Below, piece by piece: positions 21,401-30,800 of a stretch of 64,000 nucleotides of DNA. Each line of letters starts with the position of its first letter. The stretch's first letter is position 1. The position numbers were made by a program, and so were the translations under genes. Below the pieces are notes generated by a model that saw only the letters and a program-made list of their open reading frames with translations, ran no database searches and had not been told where the DNA came from. Source of the stretch: Buxus sempervirens (taxonomy: Eukaryota; Streptophyta; Magnoliopsida; Buxales; Buxaceae); NCBI GenBank assembly GCA_947561395.2, contig OX387182.1:52661283-52725282 (forward strand). Reading direction: 5' to 3'.

Positions 21401-24224
21401 GTGTTATGGTGTGGCATGGTGTGTGAGTGTCTATGATACATTCCTTATCTTTTATTGTAAATTAGTCTTAAGTATTGTTTTAGTTTCAACAACCATTTTT
21501 TGTTTCATCAACCGTGTTTAATTTATTACCATTCAATGGTCGTTTTACTATATGTTTATTTAAAGTTAATATATTAGCATTTTATTATTTAATGGCTAGT
21601 CAGTTTTTTGTTGTAACGTTTCTGAACGGTCTGATAAGTGACCATTCAATTGGTAATGTTTCAATTGAAACAAACTGACGCATTATCTTTTTATTTAAGC
21701 CTAGTTTGTGCCCTGTTTTGTGGAGTTAAAAAACAACGCGCATTCACAGAACCTAAAAGTTGTGAAACTGTCCTTTGCCTTCTTCTGAAAGTTTTATGAT
21801 CTGAGTGATACTCTGTGGTCAGTTCGCTATCCTTCAGTGTATTTGTGTAACCTACTAAAGAGGTGTTAGACCATTGAATGCTAGGATTCTACCACCATCT
21901 ACCCTTCGCACTAAGGAAATCGTCTGATAGGAGGTGATTAAGACTTTAAGTTCAGAGAACTTGTTCTCACCTCAGTCACGATAACTTTCCTTTGTTCTTC
22001 ATCTATTTCAATTTCTATTCTACACATTTGACAAGATTTGATCAACATATTATTTACATTCGACCATTGCTATTTCTGGTTCAATTTGTAACATCCTGTC
22101 AGGCAGCTGTGAATGGGTAGTCTCACTTGGAGAGCTGCAGTCATGGATGAGCAAATGGTTGGGATCCCACAACGCTCGGGGATGCTATAAGTAGTCTTAA
22201 GATCCCCTACTAAGCAAGAGGCTTTTTAAGGAACAACACGGGACTAAATCCCCTTAGAACCTTGAAGTTAAGCGTGCTTGGATGAGAGCACTGTAGGATG
22301 GGTGACCATTGGGAAGTTTTCTCGTGTTATCTCTTGAGAACAAATCTGTGAGGGCCCATTGGGTCAAGAGTGGACAATATCTTGCTGGGTATGGATCTGG
22401 GATGTTACACAATTAATTGAGGATTTCTTATCTGGTGCCCTATTTCTTCATAACAAACACTTATCAAAAAATACCCTAAAAGCACCTCTCTACTTAAGCC
22501 AACCAATTCCAATCCTATTTGCTACATCTTCATCAAATTTTCCATCTTTTATACCCCTGATCCAAAATATTTGAACTTATTGCTTAAAGGGAGATCTTGG
22601 TTATCAATTTTAATAGTTTCCTTAGTTATATTGTTATCCATATTAAAAGAGCATTTCATATGTTCAATCTTCGCATGAAGTATTTTAAAACCCTTAGATT
22701 CTAAGGTATCTTTTTACAATTCTAACTTAACATTTACTTCTTCTTTGATGTGACATGCCAAGATACATCATCTGCAAATAACATACACCAAGGCACCTCA
22801 TCTTTAATATAACTCGTTAACTCATCCATAACTAAAGAAATAGATATGTGGATATAGTAAAACTATATCCACATGTATTTTTAAGGTCTATCAATCCCTA
22901 CTACGAAGCCAAAAATGATAAAAAAAAAAAAGAAAAAGAAAATAAAAGAGGAGAAAAAAAAGGGGTACACCAACTAGACCTAAAAAAACAGCAAGGAGCC
23001 CGTGAGGGCCCTGACCTTTTTACGCACACAAACAAATGGGCCACATGTATTTTTAAGGTCTATCAATCCCTACTACGAAGCCAAAAATGATAAAAAAAAA
23101 AAAAAAAGGAAAAAGAAAATAAAAGAGGAGAAAAAAAAGGGGTACACCAACTAGACCTAAAAAAAAGCAAGGAGCCCGTGAGGGCCCTGACCTTTTTACG
23201 CTCACAAACAAATGGGCATCAATGATTTCGGTGGCCCACCACTCGCTATCATCTCTAGCTGGGTGTCTCGAGAATAAATTCAGGACGTCTTTGACCACCA
23301 ACTCCTTTTTTAAAAAACTGGATGGTTACCATGCAGCCGGCGCCCACCAATGTACTGTCAAGTCCATGTATTGGCAAGGGACTTAAAAGACAAAAACTCA
23401 GGAGAGAAGAAAAAAAAAAAAAGGTCGTGGGATATCGTCTGCCGTTGAAACTTTGCATTTAAAGTGGGACCTCACGGAAATGTTTTCCACGTGTAAAATC
23501 AATGCCAAACCACCGCGTAACTCAGGTGCAGCTGACACGACAAGGAGGATGATTTGGTAGCCACGTCGGAATCCGACAGCCACATCAGAAATCACCTACT
23601 TTGACGGAACAGAGGCCCAAATCCAACGGCTGAGATTTCCACCGTTCGTCTACTTATGATGGTAGCGAATGTACGAAATCAATAGAGAATTAATCAAATC
23701 GAACAGAAAAATAGCTAAAAGAATTACCCGAACGTCGCGAACTGGGCGAGAAAGAACGGATACTGTTTGAGAGGGACGAGAGCGAGCTTGTACATAACGC
23801 GATTCCCTACTCCCAGTACCACCGTAAACGCTGCAGCCACCATAACTTTCATCGTCCGATCCCGATTCTGGTCTCTGTCAATTACAAGTGTACGGTTCCT
23901 GAGCTGCATCTCGTCCTCGTTCTCTCTGCTCTTCTCCGCCAAATCTCCGATCCTCGTCTCTTCGAGAACGTACGAAGATGGCTCCACCGTCTCGTCTTCT
24001 CCTTCGGATCGAACCGAAACTCTCCCTTGACTTATCGCTTCCACGAACCATCTCTTCGATCGTCCACGAGATCGTAGAACGATCGGTTGCTGTTGATGGA
24101 TCGGAGAACACAAATGCTGCGAAATCTCAATTGAACGGCAAAGTAATCTCCGAGACTGAATCAGACGATTGACGGCCTCCGTTTCCGCTCCGCCGGCGGG
24201 AATCCGGCGACTACATGCGTACAT
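9415..24224 (-). CDS. CLT1: CRT-like plastid thiol transporter (CLT), ten exons
   Basis: Plant homologue of the Plasmodium chloroquine-resistance transporter (drug/metabolite transporter superfamily). The Arabidopsis CLT proteins export gamma-glutamylcysteine and glutathione from plastids. Exons on the - strand: 24224-23728, 18856-18711, 16892-16855, 16754-16639, 13128-13029, 12933-12898, 12706-12656, 12549-12426, 10561-10436, 9599-9415. Every junction is GT-AG, phases match throughout, and the total is 1419 nt (472 aa plus TGA), close to the family's usual 430-450 plus a longer leader. Residues 1 to about 110 are Arg/Ser-rich, consistent with a transit peptide. The membrane region starts near residue 127 (VVLGVGNRVMYKLALVPLKQ). 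Recognisable family segments follow in order: ALGAASGMAAG, IPILSQTFLVWQLIL, LPSYLKDGAACF, NISLLHLLKISSAVVSCLAS and LPLPYIGVASSLP. Three exons are only 36-51 nt. Introns hold Copia, Cassandra, LINE and SINE insertions. No disabling mutation is seen. Confidence 0.93.
10217..10385 (+). mobile_element. tRNA-type SINE in CLT1 intron 9
   Basis: A 169-bp insert is flanked by 16-bp target duplications matching at 14 of 16 positions (AACCAGTGACTTTAAC at 10201-10216, AACCAGTGACCTCAAC at 10386-10401). It begins near CAAAGGGTTGGCCTCGTGG, an A-box-like tRNA promoter element, and ends in an A-rich tail. The head and the GATTAGTCG motif resemble plant Au-like SINEs as I know them. The B box is degenerate. 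Orientation is opposite to CLT1. Confidence 0.8.
13949..14352. repeat. 202-bp tandem duplication in CLT1 intron 4
   Basis: Two adjacent copies (13949-14150, 14151-14352) both begin CTTGTTATATGGCAC and both contain TCTTGGTAGTTGTTGGTC followed by GTCTTCAC. Each copy also has an internal near-repeat of the first 70 bases (TTGT-ATATGG/GAAAC phrases). Confidence 0.8.
15419..15573 (-). mobile_element. 5'-truncated LINE tail in CLT1 intron 4
   Basis: About 155 bp is flanked by the direct repeat CTATGAGCAGCC (15407-15418 and 15574-15585), extended by shared T's. On the - strand it ends TTTCATTACCTATC followed by a poly-A tail (the T run at 15419-15427), the 3' end typical of plant L1 LINEs. Only the 3' UTR remains. 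Confidence 0.75.
15859..15930. repeat. Short 27-bp tandem repeats
   Basis: Two adjacent copies of CCATCTCCTACTCCTAGTAA plus a few bases, preceded by a partial copy, within CLT1 intron 4. Confidence 0.6.
17660..17945 (+). pseudogene. LINE RNase H domain remnant in CLT1 intron 2
   Basis: Reading across frames gives RIVGWLRPQNSQVILDVDG, then after a frameshift SAGGGIFCTRHGNLIFAFAK, then GHTTSTVAEF. This follows the C-terminal RNase H domain of plant non-LTR retrotransposons (DVDG-SSKGNPG, GGGI, NLIFAF-K, AE). Frameshifts near 17770 and 17815 and stops disrupt it. The remainder of the element is not recognisable. Confidence 0.65.
19650..20525 (+). pseudogene. Copia reverse transcriptase remnant in CLT1 intron 1
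   Basis: Degenerate Copia pol. An upstream piece reads NAVFWRQAINDELDSI, then come the RT core segments KTTIRISIALATINKL and QMDVKTAFINGDLEEEIY, and then VCRLVKSLYGLKQAPKQWHEKF. After a deletion at about 20190 the frame shifts and continues with the RT to RNase H linker (NVILGIKI, YARAIDSLMYFVNCTRPDIAY). Stops near 19806 and 19870 and the frameshift make it inactive. The downstream 20525-20600 resembles the conserved Copia 3' end (PLSRKLLLAYPR), after which a 3' LTR is expected. Confidence 0.9.
21133..22086 (+). mobile_element. Probable 3' LTR region of the intronic Copia remnant
   Basis: Following the Copia pol 3' end there is a purine-rich stretch (ATGGAGGGAA, 21121-21130) immediately before TTGTTGTAAAAATT, fitting a polypurine tract and LTR start. 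The far boundary is uncertain because a Cassandra LTR is inserted at 22087. No matching 5' LTR was found upstream of 19650. Confidence 0.4.
22087..22409 (+). mobile_element. Cassandra solo LTR with embedded 5S rRNA sequence
   Basis: 323 bp starting TGTAACATCCTG and ending GGGATGTTACA, with palindromic ends typical of Cassandra TRIM LTRs. It is flanked by a perfect 5-bp duplication CAATT (22082-22086, 22410-22414). It contains a 5S rRNA-like segment (separate entry). No internal domain or second LTR is present. It sits in CLT1 intron 1, antisense to the gene, apparently inside older Copia sequence. Confidence 0.9.
22251..22329 (+). other. 5S rRNA-derived segment within the Cassandra LTR
   Basis: The segment includes AAGTTAAGCGTGCTTGG (box A region) and AGGATGGGTGACC (box C region) in the order and spacing of the plant 5S internal promoter, followed by GGGAAG and CTCGTGTT as in genuine 5S. 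It is not a full 120-nt 5S gene; the first quarter is diverged. Cassandra LTRs are known to carry this cassette, so I do not call an rRNA gene. Confidence 0.85.
22440..22835 (-). pseudogene. LINE reverse transcriptase remnant in CLT1 intron 1
   Basis: On the - strand the translation gives MDELTSYIKDEVPWCMLFADD, the catalytic F/YADD motif region of plant LINE reverse transcriptase. Scattered pieces of the following thumb region appear across frames (LVGLSREVL). Many stops and indels are present. It is same-sense with CLT1. Confidence 0.75.
22869..23217. repeat. 172-bp tandem duplication in CLT1 intron 1
   Basis: Copies 22869-23040 and 23041-23217 are almost identical. Both start CCACATGTATTTTTAAGG and differ mainly in the length of A runs, indicating a recent event. 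Confidence 0.9.
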
Positions 24225-24867
24225 AATGCTTACGTGTGTTGAAAATTCGAGAGGAGGGAACGAGAGAAAGTGAGAGGAGGAAGGAAATGCTTGGGACTTG
24301 GGAGTTAGTTCGTTGAAGGAGCAGCTGTTTCAGGTACTTGATAGAATAGAATAGCAGAAGTGGGCCAAACGGGCCCTACCGTTATTTCTCTTTCCGAGGA
24401 ATTGCAGGGGCTTGGGGAAAAGGAGCAATAAACGAGAGAGAGATTCCTCCGATTTTTGCCGACAAATTGAGCAGCGATTCTCTGCATCTAACAATTATTA
24501 TCCATCGTTGACAAAATAATAACCCACGTGGCAAACATGCACTAAAATTGCTGAGTAGGATTAGCGTTATGTTTGACACGTGTCCTCCAAATTGAAGGTA
24601 AAAACTTCTTTTTGGACGCCAATTAGGCATGTCAAAATATGTTGACAATACAGTTTAAATACATACTCCTTATATCACCTTATCATCTCAATATATAATG
24701 ATATTACTTTTATATTTACTACATACCTATATTATATATTTAATACATATTTATTGACGGAAACGAATGAATATGACTGGCATAGCTCAACTATATTATG
24801 CCGCCACCTTTGAACATGCCTGCACCAATAGATCCAATCAGCAAGGTTGCTCTAAATTCGATTGATT

Positions 24868-24921
24868 GCTATAACAATGAAACAGGTTACCAAAAAAAAA
24901 AAAGGCTATAACAATGAAACA
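24868..24921 (+). mobile_element. Micro-retroposition: 20-bp GGTTACC-polyA insert
   Basis: A perfect 17-bp direct repeat GCTATAACAATGAAACA (24868-24884 and 24905-24921) brackets a 20-bp insert, GGTTACC followed by 12 A and G. It has the same design as 7157-7208 and 51196-51238. Confidence 0.7.
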
Positions 24922-24994
24922 TAGTGTAGTGTATTTGCAAGCCAGGTTTGGTTCGGTTTAACTAAGATATCAACCATAAACCAAACAAACTTCA

Positions 24995-26344
24995 TTTGGG
25001 TTAGAGATTTTGAAAAAAGTATATATGTTTTGGGAAAGCATTTCTTTTAGAGCCAAAATCCGATGGTTCCGTAAAACCACCGGTTGGGATGGAATTTGAT
25101 GTGTGGGACCCACTCCTGACATGAGCATCCATCCGTACATTTCATGCTGGTACCGCTTAATAACTTCAGGTGAAACGCTCTCTTTGATTCTCTTGTTTAG
25201 CAAACCAAAGTTGCACCCATAATTGTACCGGCCTAATAACCAAAATTAGTCTAAGTTAGTGAAACTTCTTTTTTTTTTTTCCTCTTTCTTTTTCTAGGGT
25301 TCCTAATAAAGGAGATCACATCCTTTGTCGCACTCACGTGTGCACTTTAAGAGATATCACCACTTGGGGGTATAGGAATCACTTTTTTGTTACAAATATA
25401 AGGAGGTCTTTTTCGGTGAAAAAAATTTTAAGAATTAAATGCTTCACGTAATAGCATCTCTCCCAAAGTGCTCAAATGAGAGCAAAGATGTCATCCTCCA
25501 ATAAAAGAGACTTTATATCTTCAAACAGAGAACCACTCGTTTGGAAAGTGATGTTCATAAACCGGTTATGGTCCCGGGAGAAACACATCACTCCAGGTGA
25601 AAGTCCCTCCATTTAAAAAGTAAGGAATATTTCATAAATCACAAAGGAACATCAATAATGGTTTGAAACAAAACTAGTCAGTGACATATCAAATGTGATT
25701 AATTGAAATGAAAGGGTATCGTTAAAATTTGTTTGTAAAGCAGCTTTTCTAACTACTAATTTTGACCAATTCACAATGATCATCCAGCTGAAAAAGTTAG
25801 AACAAGACCAAAAGAAACCGGGAAAAAAGTGACACCATGGTTCGGGGATATAAGTCAATGGTAGATTATCACCTTGAAGTGATAGAAATCATCAATTCGA
25901 GCCTGATTATCCCTAAACCCAATTGAATGAGAATGAATAAGAATGAATAAGAGGGTAGGGATGGCTATTTTTGGGAACGAACTGCAGGCGGATATGTTGG
26001 TGACATTTTTTTGGGTAAGAAATATGGCAAATTCAATTATATCAGTTTAACTTGTGTACAGCCAAAAAGTCTTCACGAAGAATACAATTTAGAAACATGG
26101 GGTTTTCTATCAGCTGATGCTCTTTGGTGTATCTTTCCTACGAGAGTAGCGTTCCACCTGGTGCCATACAGTGGTGCCAGTGTGAGACGCATGGATGGAT
26201 GCACATGTCAGGAGGGGGCCCCAAACATCTAAACTCCGTCCCACCCAGTGGTTTCACGGAACCACTGGACTTTGGCTCTAGAGGAAATGCTTTCCTTTCC
26301 TTACGGGATTCTTACTATTAATATATTCTGTTTCCTAACCCAAA
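24995..26344. mobile_element. Element with long imperfect terminal inverted repeats
   Basis: About 200 bases at 24995-25203 match the reverse complement of about 26137-26344. Both ends begin TTTGGGTTAG, and inside them GGAAAGCATTTC is followed by TAGAGCCAAA, and GTGGGAC-type blocks recur. The interior (25204-26136) is AT-rich with no recognisable coding sequence. Structure fits a non-autonomous Mutator-like or foldback element, but I see no clear target duplication. It lies between CLT1 and CITRX. Confidence 0.6.
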
Positions 26345-27869
26345 AAAAGAAAAAGGAAAAAAGGATGGGGCTGTTTTAATTCAGCCGCAAGGGTATTCAT
26401 TTATTATAAGCATAAATCACTTCAGCTAGAATCTTAAACAAAGTAAAACGAACTCTCCGAAAACCTCTTCATGAGAAAGAATAACAATTGACCAAAAGAG
26501 CTATTAACACCTCTTCATCTAAACAACCCCAATATAACCATCAATTAAGTGTACAAATCGACTTTAGGCATAAAAGAAACTCGAATATGGGGCAAAAAAA
26601 AAACCTCGGAAAACTAAACAGAAGATAATGGCAAGCAATGGAGAAATTCAAAAGTGTTAGTTACAGAACAATTGCTACGACAGGGACAAAAGAGATTTGG
26701 AAACTTGAAAACGGATGGGAAAGGGTTGAGGGGAGAGGCAAATAGACGGCTAGTTCTTGTCTGAACTCTTTTCTCTCTCATAAAGAGAAGGGACAATGTT
26801 AATTTAAAACCAAAAAAGATAAAAATGAAGGGTATTTCGGTCTCTTTATATATAAGTTATCTATACTATGTTATATTATGCAATAATACATAAAACAAAC
26901 TGGGCATTTGCATAACATTTCCTATTCGAAATACTCCACTGTCAGTTCTATTAACTTTTAAAAGATTCTTTAGCATATGAATTTTGAAATTTCTGAAAGC
27001 AAATATCAGGCCAGAATCTTTGTCTTTCGTTTTATACTTCACATCATTTAGTACACAATGAGCACATAATGTCCTACACAACCCATTCATCCCAGCCTGG
27101 TATTTGGACAGGCTTGGGCATGCACCACAAGAGTGTTTCTTTATGCTTGTCAAACCAGACCAGGCTTGGGCAGTGCAAGAAAAAGCCCCGGACGACCCAG
27201 CTAAGGTTGGGGCAGACCCCAAAGGTCAGTCGAGCCACCCCATTACCACTCTTAACACTGCAACTCCAAGTAGCAAGACCTAAAAGCTTTTGATTTGGTA
27301 TTTAAAGTTTCTAGTAGTATAGGATTACAATTTTAAGAGGGTTTAAGGTTAGGGCTTGTGATGGTTTAGGGTTATTAGGTTGCTCAGAAGAATACCAGAA
27401 CAGTTGGTTCATGTATGTAGATGGTGTAATAGCTTAAGAGCGCACACCAGGATCACAGCTGATGTGCTCTCGAAAATGCTTTCTATGATGATAGGGCCAG
27501 AACCATGCAGTCTACAGACATGAACATGTAGAAGCAGTGAATTATATGGAAGGCATAAACAAATAGTTGAATTATAAAGTGGGGTTATAGTTCAAACCAG
27601 GTCTCTACACCTTCTGAAGCATGGCTGAAAATAAAATTCCTTCTGAATGAATGTCTCCTTCAGGTCCAGGTGATGCTTATACCATCAGAAAGTACCAATA
27701 GCTGGGCATTTCATCTGTTCTTTTACCCATGTCCAGTTATCCAATCCATTTGATACTCTGATCCCTGGCAGCAAAGTTCTTCTTGAACTTTTCCTCTGTA
27801 AGAACAAAATTGCTGGGAAGCTATCACCCAAAGATTTTGAAACAATTAAGCGGATTTGCTTGCCTTCAC
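26345..27869. other. Intergenic between CLT1 promoter and CITRX 3' end
   Basis: No gene recognised. The 27060-27256 stretch on the - strand begins TAAGAGTGGTAATGGGGTGG and resembles a hAT terminus, but no partner end is visible. The 3' UTR of CITRX should lie just left of 27870. Confidence 0.4.
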
Positions 27870-30800
27870 TCACATTTCATTATCAATAATATCCCTCATC
27901 ACCTGTATTGGGATGAGCCCTTCAGTTCGAATTGCATTTTTATTTGGATCAGGACTGATGAAATATAGTGTCGGTAAACCTCGGACCTGTAACAGAAAAT
28001 TAGGACTTATTCCTAAAGGAAATTGGACTTGCATCTGATTTCCCGAGAGGAATTTGTGAAGAGGAGATTACCTGCATATCATGAGCAAACGCATACTCAT
28101 CATCTGTGTCAACCTTGACAATCAAGGCATGGCTCTCATACTCCACTGCAAGCTGTAGTAGACATTTGAAATAAGGATTTATTACTAACATACCAAGTCA
28201 CATTAAAATGCTTTTCGCTTTATATTTCTTGGTAGTTTAGTTTAAAAATAAAAAGTTAATAAAGACCCAAACATTAGATAGATTATAAAACATGTAAAAT
28301 TAAATCCTTTCTGCTTATGATTTACCCCTTCTTTTGCATCTCAATAAATTCATAGCATAGTTTAATAAGTATGGCAATAAAAAAGAATATTATTATAAAA
28401 AATTTTAATTATATATCTCTTGCACACCAACGAACAAATATATGCATATGTAAGATATAGATGTCGGAGTGTGGGTTGTGCTCATGCTGTTGTTCACTCT
28501 GTTACAGAATACTGTTACAGAATATGGTTAACTTCAGCAGCCCTTTCAGCATCTATTTTTGAATGCTAGAATTGCAATGACATTTTGCGGCAGCAAATTA
28601 AAATTTAAGGAAGTTCAGAAGAAGGCATTGCTGAATATTATCCTGAATTCCTCCTTTCTTGGTGTAGACACTGAAAATTTTGTGTTATCAAGTCAAAAAG
28701 TTGACCAAGTCAAATAATTGACTTTGGCAAATGAGATCAAATCCAAGGCCAGGGCTTAACCAAACAAATAAGCCGGGTTAAACAAAATGATGGTTCGACC
28801 CTTAAACTATGAAATATGGGTCAAAACAAGCATCTTACAAATTCAACCCATTAACTTCAAATGGGCTCCACAAAGCAAGATATGGGTTATATTTGTTACT
28901 AAAACAAAATCGATGTCTTTTGGTAACAAAGTTGTAATGATCCAAAGAAGGAAAGTCACAACCCCACAAATGGAATAGAATATTAAGAAATAATTCAATA
29001 TTCAAATAAATGCCAAAATCAAAGCAAAGAGATTCCTCAGTATGGCATGCTCCATTAAATTCAAATTGTTGCCAAATGAGATGCACCCTCATAAGGAAAT
29101 TCTCAATCAAAAGAGATCCTCATATTATGGCAAGTGTTCACACCCTTTGCCTATAAATAGAGGACCTCAATGAGAAGAAGAGATACTTTTCAAGCTCTAG
29201 AAGACTTGCCTAAAGCTTGGAGAAACTCTGCAGAAATTCAAAGAGAGTTGGAGAAACTCATTCAAGTCTACATCAAATCTGCCCCGTTTTCTCTTTATCA
29301 AATTGATACTTTGAGAAAAGAGAAGACAAAATCACAGTCACAACAAAGGAAGATCGTCCGGTTCGAGACCAAGCCTTACGGCCCCCGAATCAAAGATTGA
29401 AGTTCAATTTGAGACCAAGCTCTCGTAGCCCTCAAGTTGAATATTGAAGTTTCATTCAAGATCAAGCTCGTGTAGCCCTTGGATCAAGATTCACCAAGGA
29501 GATCGAATCAGAGGAGAATCACAAAGATTGTACCCATTTTCTTCATTTTAATACAAATTGTTATTTGTTACATTTTTCTTGTCTTTTGTTTCAGACACGA
29601 AAATTTGTGTTAACACTTGGTATCCAGAAGTGCATTGAGAATAGTATTGTCCACATTTTCACAAGATTGAGACTCTCCTTCCAGAGGACATACACACCAA
29701 ATGATGATAAGAAATGTCTTCAACATTGAAATAATCTAGAGTCTGGACCATCTGTGACTTTCAATACATGAGGCTTCCTCAAAATTAAGTATGATTACTT
29801 TCTTGCAGAAGGTTCATCTATTGTGTAAATTAGTCAATTCTTCTGACAAATAGTCCAATTATTCAATGTAACGAGTCAGCATCTGGTATTTGTTTATGTA
29901 TAATTAATGACTTCATTTTCGGGTTCTTGACTGAATCTCATGATCTTCTGCCTATTCATCATATTTTCAGTGCTCTTATTCCAAATTTTTTGATCAATTT
30001 CCAATCACGACTTGGAATATGGAATTCAAAGGGATTTCATTCCTCTGTACTGCATTCAAGACCGAAAAAATATGCAGCAATTATGCTCCATGAAAACTGC
30101 CAAATCACAGAAGGAAATAAATGCCATCATAGAAAAAGCCTCTTCCTCTTACAGCTCAGTTATCATCCAACCAGAGCATCATTCACATTGTGCATCACCA
30201 GGCAGACATGAACATGACCCCAACTCATGAAGAAGGAAACCCCACAACTGGCCACTCGCAAAGTAGTTGATCCAATACCCTCTGCTACTTTTCACATGCA
30301 ACAACTATTAGTAAGAGGCTAATTGCTTGCCACCAACTAATCATGTTAAAAACCTTCTTTACAGCTGCAAGCACATAAAGAAATCATTTTTGGATGGCAC
30401 AGGATTGACCAAATTAGCTCACATGGTTCAAAGTGATCCCTGTCACTGGTTGATATATGATCAAAGATTGAACCAAGAATAAACCCTAAGAATTCTACTG
30501 CTACCACCTCTTATCATGCCCTAATTAGAGAAAATGTACCACAAAAAGAGATGAGTAAACTGCAACAATCATCAATCTCCCAGTTGTTCAGATCCCTCAC
30601 AAAATAACATACCAAATCATTGCATAACAATGCATCTCTATCAGAAGATAGCACATATAACCATAAAAGTGAGACCATCAAGACAACTCAGATCATCTCA
30701 AAACCATAACTTATTGCCAGCAGCTACTAAGAATCTTACACAATCCAGGAAAAACTCATGAAGTTTAGAGATAACCTTCTAGAGGCTAACCTCATAAGAA

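Noticed and set aside
22251..22329. 5S rRNA gene
   Set aside because: The 5S-like sequence is incomplete at its 5' part and lies inside a Cassandra LTR with its own ends and target duplication.
27060..27256. Possible hAT terminus on the - strand
   Set aside because: One end-like sequence only; no partner end or 8-bp duplication seen, so not listed as an element.
29616..29633. Primer-binding-site-like sequence after the CITRX-intron LTR
   Set aside because: The first five bases are the target duplication of the LTR, so the resemblance to a tRNA-Met PBS is coincidental.
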